Shown here in pieces: positions 58,000 through 64,000 of a stretch of 64,000 nt of DNA. The notes below the pieces were generated by a model. The model ran no database searches. It had not been told where the DNA came from and saw only the letters and a list, made by a program, of their open reading frames with translations. The first letter of the stretch is position 1. The number at the start of each line of letters is the position of its first letter. The DNA comes from Phoronis australis (taxonomy: Eukaryota > Phoronida > Phoronidae): contig NMRA01000085.1 in assembly GCA_002633005.1 (NCBI GenBank), positions 231,708-295,707 on the forward strand, given 5' to 3'. Made by a program: the position numbers and the translations under genes.

Positions 58000-58820
58000 A
58001 GCTGAATCTGCTGATAGAGTCAGCTGGTCGTGCGACCCCGCTTCCTCTAGCCTTCACCGGCAACTTGGCCTGGGCCTGCTGAGGATCATCACACAGACTC
58101 TGCAACCGCGTAGCCGGCTTTGGGGTTACCGATTTGACCTAAGGCCAATGAGGGAGGGTCAGCCAGCTACAGGTATGTCCCCGTTGTCGACAGGTTTTGG
58201 CCAGGTTCCCAGTGAAGCCAAGACGACAACGCGGCTGCACGGCCGGCTAACTGTCTCTCCGCAGCCTCAGTTCAAGCTGCTGGAAAACTCATGCGACCAG
58301 TGAGGTCGCACGGCCAGCGGACTGTCCCTGGACAGGCTCAATCCAAGGTGCCGGCCAAGTGAAGCGAGAAGCGCCGCCGCATGGCCGGATAATTGCGTAT
58401 CCCTCAACAGACTCCGACGATTAGTGCGATTTGTAGCCTAAGCAAGCCTGGAGCACCTCAGAAGGCACCAAGCCACCTGCCTATTTTTTTCTTTAAAAGG
58501 CTCAGGTCAAGTTTCCGGTGAAGTCAAGCCAGCAGCGCGACTGCGACGCCTGCAGTTAAACCAAGTTGCCGGCAAAGCCAAGCCGGCAGTGTGACCGGAC
58601 GACCTGCTGTATGTCCCTCAGCAGACTCAGCAGGACCACGATGCCGGCCAATCAACGACAGCAGCGTAACTACAGGCTCGGGGCCCAGTTGTCGCCGAAG
58701 CCAAACAGGCTGCGCCCCCTGATGACTGTCAGTAAGCAGGCTAAGACCAAGTTGCCGGCGAAGCACAGCCGGCAGCGCTGCCGCATAGCCGGCGGACAGT
58801 CCCTCGGCAAAGCAGAGTCA
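58000..58820. repeat. GC-rich ~70-bp degenerate minisatellite, right copy
   Basis: About ten or more diverged units built on CAAGTTGCCGGCRAAGCCAA, GCCGGCAGCGCTGCCGC and CCGGMTGTCCCTCAGCA phrases. Homologous to 34130-34450 but about twice as long. Frames at 58524-58766 (minus) and 58566-58859 (plus) run through the repeat and are not genes. Confidence 0.75.
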
Positions 58821-58984
58821 CCGCACGATTTCCAAAGTTTTAGAAACAGACATAGATAAAAGTTTTAAAAACATATTTTATTATAGGTATGTATGTACAC
58901 ACAGACACACGCACAGGAACATATATGTGGATAAGCTTATACAAGAAAAGTTTCCTAAAGAATGCAATGGAAGATAGTTCTCTG

Positions 58985-59940
58985 GAATGATTGTTGTTTT
59001 TGGATATAAATCTATAATTTTGTCTCCATTATATATTTATATATGTAGCCATTTCAGTAAGTTTTAATGTGATTAAATTTGGCAATAGTTTGCCCATTGC
59101 TACACACATATGTAAATGAAGCATTAAGCTACTGTTGATATGATATTGACCTCTTTAAAATTTATTCTAACACAAAGCGACTATTATAACAGACGCATCT
59201 GAAGGCACTAAAAGGAACAGAGCTGGCCTGCGGCGCACCCTCGTGAGCTACTCATTCAGCACAATTTGTTCACGAGTAGAGACTGCAATATTTTCAATCT
59301 ATGGCTGACCTGTTCAATATATGATAACCACCGACTGAGAATACTGTAGGCCTTACTCATAACGCTGAACCACATTTATGATCGACATATGTCCCGAATA
59401 ATGGATCGAGCGTCGCAAGCTCGTTACCAGAGATGAAAAGGAGACCGAGGTAGGCGATATAAGGTCATTTATTATGACGAATAGAATTACAAGTAAATAA
59501 TAGTGAATACAGAAAACAAAAATACAAAATGATAATCTGTGGAAAGATGGGCAATAAAGAAGCGCCACAAGAGATGTTGTAAGACATCTCATGCCCATAC
59601 AGCTCACAGCTGCGCGCCGCACTGCGTGGCGTTCCCTTGGTGTCTTCTATTGGGTCTGCATTTCATGTTTTACTTGCATCGAGCGCGTTGTGACCTTTCG
59701 TCGCCTGCTCCTGTTACTACCTCTATGCCGTTTCTTTCTGCCGTTTCTGAAGATGAGGCATGACCGGTCTCGAAATATAGCAGCCATTCTATATGTTGTT
59801 ATGTCTCTTAAAGATCTGCCGTATAATGGTCGTTCACTAGACGATCGACAAATGCACCGAGAAACTATATGCACGAAAGCTATCAACCGACAACACTGAT
59901 GTTTTAATATATTCCGCTTACAAGATAGACTGTCGTCAAA
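58985..59940. other. copy-specific insertion, no gene recognised
   Basis: About 950 bp present only in the right duplicate (or lost from the left). Overlapping frames at 59353-59622 (minus), 59539-59763, 59591-59899 and 59647-59943 (minus) conflict with one another and show no domain. Confidence 0.45.
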
Positions 59941-60240
59941 CAATTCAGGTCATAGATATAAAGATAATAAACAAAGCACCCTTATAAAAATACAGTCAAC
60001 TGCGCGTGCACAGGTCGAGCTGGTTATTGACTTGACATATGATTTCCGAGGAGAGATTGTTAACCTGATTCATTATATTGAAGAAATTTCCTTCTATAGT
60101 AATGTAGTGCAGGGATTTTTGATTAATGTTCAAAGTGTTTTTTGCCATGATTGAATGGATTTACACCTCGCTTCTTCACTTCTCCTGAATTCTCCGCGTT
60201 GATAAATTACGAAATTGTTAGGGCTACATTTTTTTTTTAA

Positions 60241-61431
60241 TTAAGTCATTAAAAGTTTGTCACTATATGTGCTCTGACGTCGGCTGAAGCTCTCCGCTCT
60301 GTTGCACTGCGTGTGCGCCTTAGTAGAATCGTCGACAACGTCTGTTCTCGACTTACGCAGGCACGACAGGAATAATCTACAAAAGGTTTCTCGAAACACC
60401 GAACTCATGGAGCAATAAAGGACAAAATTCAAGGGATAGCTGAGGAGCAGCAGGACGTCGATTGCAGTGACAAGTTTCGCAAATGAAACTGGGTCAAGTG
60501 TGGTGATCCCAAGTTGACTTGAAAGAACAATCACCGAAAAACCGATCCCGTTAGGAATTTCTGCGCAGAGTGTAATGACACTGACAGCTACCAGCATGGT
60601 TGTTGTGCGGGTGTTGACAGAGTCTACCGCTTGGTCTTTCGAGTTACTCTTCTGAACCGAATTTTTCAGTTTTGCGCGCTTCTTGTAGCTGATATGTAGG
60701 TTATGGATGAGGGCGGTGTTAAGGGCCAGCAGGAGAATGCTTGGAAGAAAGCTCTGAAATATAGCTCGAATAAGAAAATATGTTGAGAAATAGCTTGTTG
60801 GATCAGTTATCCAAGACTCGTACACTTCCACGCATCCTCTCACGAGAACAGAGTCATTTGTTTTCGACGGAATTACGACAGGATCGAAATGCGAATCCAC
60901 AAATCTTATGAAGTTAACAGAGATTCCCAGGAAGCAGGTTAAACCTATCATGATACCAGTTTTCTTGTTTGTTACTTTGTAGCTCATGAAGGGTTTTTCG
61001 ACAACGTAGAGACGCTGAGCAGCCATGACAACCGTAATCCAGACAGAAATAGTATGCGCTGTGGCGGGAGCGTACATAAGCGTAAGCTTAAACGCTGTGC
61101 ACCATTTGTAGGGGACCCAGTCGATGTTGTTGAAGGTGAATATATACATCAGAACTGGCAGGGTCGCTAAGGCTGTAATTAAGTCTGCCACTGAAATGGC
61201 AGTGAGTAACATGTTGACCGGGTTTATCTTCTTCATCAATACCACGCAGACGGAAACATTAGTACATAGAGTAAGAGCGCCTACAGAAGGGAACAGGTAA
61301 CCGTAGAAGGGCTGTTGAAATTCCTGAAACTCTCCGAAGAACAATGCATTTGCGATACCATTTGAACTGCTGTTTAGAGCCTTCTTGTAGTTGATACTCA
61401 GAGAATCGATTGTATCCTCTTGCTCCGACAT
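60241..61431 (-). CDS. rhodopsin-type GPCR, sex-peptide/myoinhibitory-peptide receptor-like, copy 2
   Basis: Single-exon 396-residue 7TM receptor. By hand alignment it differs from the copy at 35330 at 45 of the first 360 residues. It keeps the expected class A disulfide pair, C111 at the top of TM3 (YKWC) and C200 in the second extracellular loop. TM3 ends SVWITVVMAAQRL, matching the A.QR form of the sex-peptide/myoinhibitory-peptide receptor branch, in place of DRY. TM6 has TTTMLVAVSVITLCAEIPNG and TM7 SYPLNFVLYC...FRETF. The tail is Ser/Thr-rich (SFSRRQSTYSD), suitable for regulatory phosphorylation. The N-terminus has an NSS site. An acceptor-like CTTACAGTTTCAG sits 8 bp before the ATG, implying a 5'-UTR intron. 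Expected to act at the plasma membrane as a neuropeptide receptor. This looks like the better preserved of the two. Confidence 0.88.
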   Translation of the reverse strand: MSEQEDTIDSLSINYKKALNSSSNGIANALFFGEFQEFQQPFYGYLFPSVGALTLCTNVSVCVVLMKKINPVNMLLTAISVADLITALATLPVLMYIFTFNNIDWVPYKWCTAFKLTLMYAPATAHTISVWITVVMAAQRLYVVEKPFMSYKVTNKKTGIMIGLTCFLGISVNFIRFVDSHFDPVVIPSKTNDSVLVRGCVEVYESWITDPTSYFSTYFLIRAIFQSFLPSILLLALNTALIHNLHISYKKRAKLKNSVQKSNSKDQAVDSVNTRTTTMLVAVSVITLCAEIPNGIGFSVIVLSSQLGITTLDPVSFAKLVTAIDVLLLLSYPLNFVLYCSMSSVFRETFCRLFLSCLRKSRTDVVDDSTKAHTQCNRAESFSRRQSTYSDKLLMT

Positions 61432-62416
61432 TTCAAATTCTGAAACTGTAAGAGTATTTCATGTCACTCGTTTTAACGTGAACAATAGACTTAATATCGA
61501 AAATAGTTAAGAACAGAAATATAATTCGCACTTGATTAATTGTACATAGTTTAAACAACCAATGCGACAACGACTACTATGGCTTAGACCAAATCTTGTG
61601 TTGTGTCATTACATTCCACCACTGCATAGAATGTGTCCGTTATCGTCCTCCTGAAATCGCCACCGGACACATGAGCGCTACCTGTCAGAGTTTCTAACTG
61701 ATCACTGTTAAACCCCAACGATAACGCTCCATTTTGTAAAAAAAATCTGTGGTGGTTTTCCACTAGCTCTGTTACAAAGCTTGTTTAGATTCGAGAAAAA
61801 CATAATTATTAATTCATTCACGTACTTTTCTTAGCGACTCATTGTACCAAATCCCAGATGTTTAAAAGGATACTAAAATCTGTTTTGGTGTTTCTATCAT
61901 GGCCTTGTCCTGCCAGCTGATACTGAATCACTGGCGTTCCAAATGAGTGATAAAAGGAGAATTCAAGTAAATATTCATACTGTCTCTGAGTAAAAAATTA
62001 GAGATCATGGTTCTTAGTGGGTATTCTTCTCTGCTGTTACTTTGTAACTTGCCTAAAGCATAGGTCACGCTTGCCAGTTTAGCAGACTTTACAAGTTTAA
62101 CTATTTTGCTCCAAACGTTTGAGGATTGTCGAGAGTCATAGAGCATTGTTTTGTTTCAGAGAACTGGTGGGGAAATTTGTTTTCAATATGTCTGAATAGG
62201 CCAAAACCGGGTTTGGTATCCTTTTAAGCGGGCATAAATCTGTGTTCTTCAAAGAAACTAGTATATGAAATAAACCACTTTTGGAGCTGTAAAATTGATC
62301 TCAGTTTGTTTCTAACTCAGATATGAAGTGACTTCTGGTCTTGAAAGTACTGATAGTCCGGTAAACATTGAATCCCTGCTCGGCACATAAAACGATCCAC
62401 GGTCACAAGGCAACAT
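61432..62416 (-). other. GPCR copy 2 upstream region
   Basis: Alignable with 36497-37570 except for the MITE insertion there and about 60 bp extra here (about 62233-62290). No exon called. The + strand frame homologous to 37072-37153 has an early stop here. Confidence 0.5.
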
Positions 62417-62885
62417 TTAGAGCACGTTCTCAAGCAATAAACGCACTGTACGATTCATTCTGATAATAAGAGCACAAGAATGACAAAAACGAGAACAGTT
62501 AGTTTTTGGCCTGACAGACGAGATGTGCGCGAAGGGGTAACTTTTCCCATCCGTTAGTTCGGTTCCTCACCACCCGTATCATTTTTAAGCGAAAATTTAA
62601 GTCACAACACGTCGTACTACACTCGCTGCCATAAACCGATTGACCTGACGATAGAACGTCGGCCTTTTAGCACTTTACACGTTTGCCTTTTGAAGTAAGC
62701 AATCTGGCTACAAACACCTGTAGTTTTGTCGTAACTCGTACCTCAAGCAAAGCGCAGCAAAATTGACCCTAGCTACCGTCACGTTGCTAGCGTGATTCTG
62801 GTAGCGAAGGTGGTAGCGAAAACGCTTGCGTTTTTGCCAGCAATTTATAAGGTATGCATATCGTCACTGTATGAAGAAATGGTTT

Positions 62886-63222
62886 TAAAGGAGAACGCCA
62901 CCCGATTTAATTAGTCTTTTTACCGTGTTAATCGGAATCGGTCTATATCCACATCACCTCGTATGCGGTCGATCTTACCTCGCCGAGACGTGTCAAGTTA
63001 ACCTGTGGGGAAGGTGAGAATCGACGCAGCGACGTCAGTGGTTCTTCGGCAGAGTGCCGCTGTGGTGTGGTGTATCGATTCCGCTTGTGCGAACCATGAA
63101 GCTGCGAGGAAAGCGGATATATCGTTTTTTCGATTTCCTCGAGAGCCTACAATGCTTCGGAAGTGGCTCGCCGTAGTGAAGAATGAAATGTACGCCGTTA
63201 ATACCACGCCAGTAAAATGAGA
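62886..63222 (+). pseudogene. THAP-type transposon fragment, better copy
   Basis: Opens with GAACGCCACCCGATTTAATTA, shared in inverted orientation with 53960-54295. The + strand then encodes VVWCIDSACANHEAARKADI and SFFRFPREPTMLRKWLAVVK. This resembles a THAP zinc finger: C-x4-C, then an FRFP box and a KW. The closing C-x2-H is absent before the stop at 63218-63220, so this is one exon or a truncated piece of a P-element-like transposase or a THAP protein. Confidence 0.5.
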
Positions 63223-63466
63223 GTAAATGTGTGAACTCAAAATACTTGTGTTTATTTATTGCAAATGGCGAAACCGGAAAGACTAACAAAAATAGTCAAA
63301 CGAATAACTCGCGTAAAGTAATAAACGGGAAACCAATAGTGGCGTAATGTCTCTTTAAGTCCTTTGAAGTAACACTTATCAGTCCTAAGAAAAAATTAGC
63401 ACAATACATGTAATACACTTGAACTAGGATCGGTACCATCAAAGTCCAGGGAGGATACCATAACAC
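63223..63466. other. 3' flank of Gypsy-type pol, no LTR recognised
   Basis: Follows the pol stop codon on the minus strand. I see no copy of the candidate LTR at 48129-48310 here and no clear LTR boundary. Confidence 0.35.
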
Positions 63467-64000
63467 TTAATCAACCACAAAATCCTGAAGGTAGGTTGGA
63501 GGACGTTTGGTCCTGGAAAAGCGTCGCAAAGGAACGTCTCCCGTCACGTCAAGTGTACCGCTGCTAGTATGACCCGCATCATTGGTAGGAACAACATCAT
63601 TCGAGGTGTGGGAAGGTTGACTCAGGTTTACTCCAGGAAGAACATCAGACACACTAGAAGGTGGTATCTGAGGTGCCGGCTGGGTTGCTAATGGGAGCAT
63701 TAATCGAGGGACATGATCTTCTTCATCATCGGTGAGGTCGTGGGTAACTGGACCGTAAAGTGAAGGTGTCTCTGAAGGGACCTTGTAACATTCGGTGTCC
63801 TTTACGCGATAGGATGTAGATCGCAACTGATTCCCAATGAACTTCTGGACATTCAACCAGGTGTCATCCCGGCTGACCACGAGATAGCGAGGACGAGATC
63901 GTGTTTTGTCTCGGTCAGAATAGAGGTACACCAAGTCTCCCACATTTGCACGGCATGAAGGAGGGGCCTTTCGTAAAGGGGCTTTCGATTTCACGCTAGA
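63467..64000 (-). CDS. Gypsy-type pol C-terminus (integrase tail), partial
   Basis: The open frame runs off the right edge of the window. It reads NVGDLVYLYSDRDKTRSRPR then YLVVSRDDTW and NVQKFIGNQLRSTSYRVKDTE. This is the conserved post-integrase module of Ty3/Gypsy polyproteins in invertebrates. A Pro/Ser-rich linker and a RRFSRTKRPPTYLQDFV terminus follow, ending at the natural stop. The visible part has no stop or frameshift, so the element continuing outside the window could be recent. The frame is open through TCTAGC at the edge. The first methionine-type codon (GTG at 63994) is not a real start. Confidence 0.8.
   Translation of the reverse strand, partial: SSVKSKAPLRKAPPSCRANVGDLVYLYSDRDKTRSRPRYLVVSRDDTWLNVQKFIGNQLRSTSYRVKDTECYKVPSETPSLYGPVTHDLTDDEEDHVPRLMLPLATQPAPQIPPSSVSDVLPGVNLSQPSHTSNDVVPTNDAGHTSSGTLDVTGDVPLRRFSRTKRPPTYLQDFVVD

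Larger units (their letters stand above)
58000..62752. repeat. segmental duplication containing GPCR, right copy
   Basis: Collinear with 34130-38998. Alignable markers include GGATAAGCTTATAC (58931), AGGTCATAGATATAAAGAT (about 59946), TTATTGACTTGACATATGA (about 60023), the GPCR ORF, CACATAAAACGATCCACGGT (about 62384) and TTTTGAAGTAAGCAATCTGG (about 62688). Confidence 0.85.

Overview
This looks like a piece of an invertebrate animal nuclear genome. It is AT-rich, and intron-type GT/AG signals flank small coding exons. There are very few genes and a great many small transposon relics. Two genes encode a sex-peptide/myoinhibitory-peptide-receptor type 7TM protein. Together with Gypsy, Polinton/Maverick and THAP-type remnants they fit an invertebrate such as a hemichordate, lancelet or lophotrochozoan. 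The sequence alone does not let me fix the species, and this taxonomic reading is inference.

Layout. 1-15.4 kb has no gene I can support. It holds a TIR-bounded element built on a three-subunit tandem array (1162-3135), tiny palindromic elements (4.9 and 7.6 kb), a 2.45 kb tandem duplication whose junction is a single N (9380-14335), and an element with a perfect 32-bp TIR (14798-15223). 15.4-23.2 kb is intergenic, with foldback elements (17814-18345, 18981-19357) and a stray copy of a claudin-type exon (21751-21811). 23.3-27.75 kb is a three-exon four-TM claudin-like gene on the + strand, assembled here from splice signals and reading phase. 28-34 kb is repeats and unexplained sequence. 34.1-39.0 kb and 58.0-62.75 kb are two copies of a segmental duplication, each with an intronless GPCR on the - strand. 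The copies carry different later insertions, so each serves as an empty-site control for the other. 43.6-49.5 kb is a transposon graveyard: a possible LINE tail, a Polinton-type capsid plus adenain-type protease relic, an internally deleted Gypsy element with a candidate short LTR and primer-binding site, and a Cys-rich multicopy gene relic. 50.9-57.7 kb contains rearranged paralogous blocks, THAP and helicase fragments. The right edge (63.47-64.0 kb) is the C-terminal end of a Gypsy-type pol.

How the genes relate. The only loci that look intact are the claudin-like gene and the two GPCR copies. Nothing suggests a shared pathway. The most informative biology is the divergence of the GPCR pair. 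The left copy has lost the TM3 disulfide cysteine and its C-terminal tail is frame-altered, while the TM6-TM7 stretch is nearly identical even at the nucleotide level, which suggests gene conversion. Single Ns at duplication junctions (8767, 11828) warn that some tandem copies may be assembly joins of two haplotypes.
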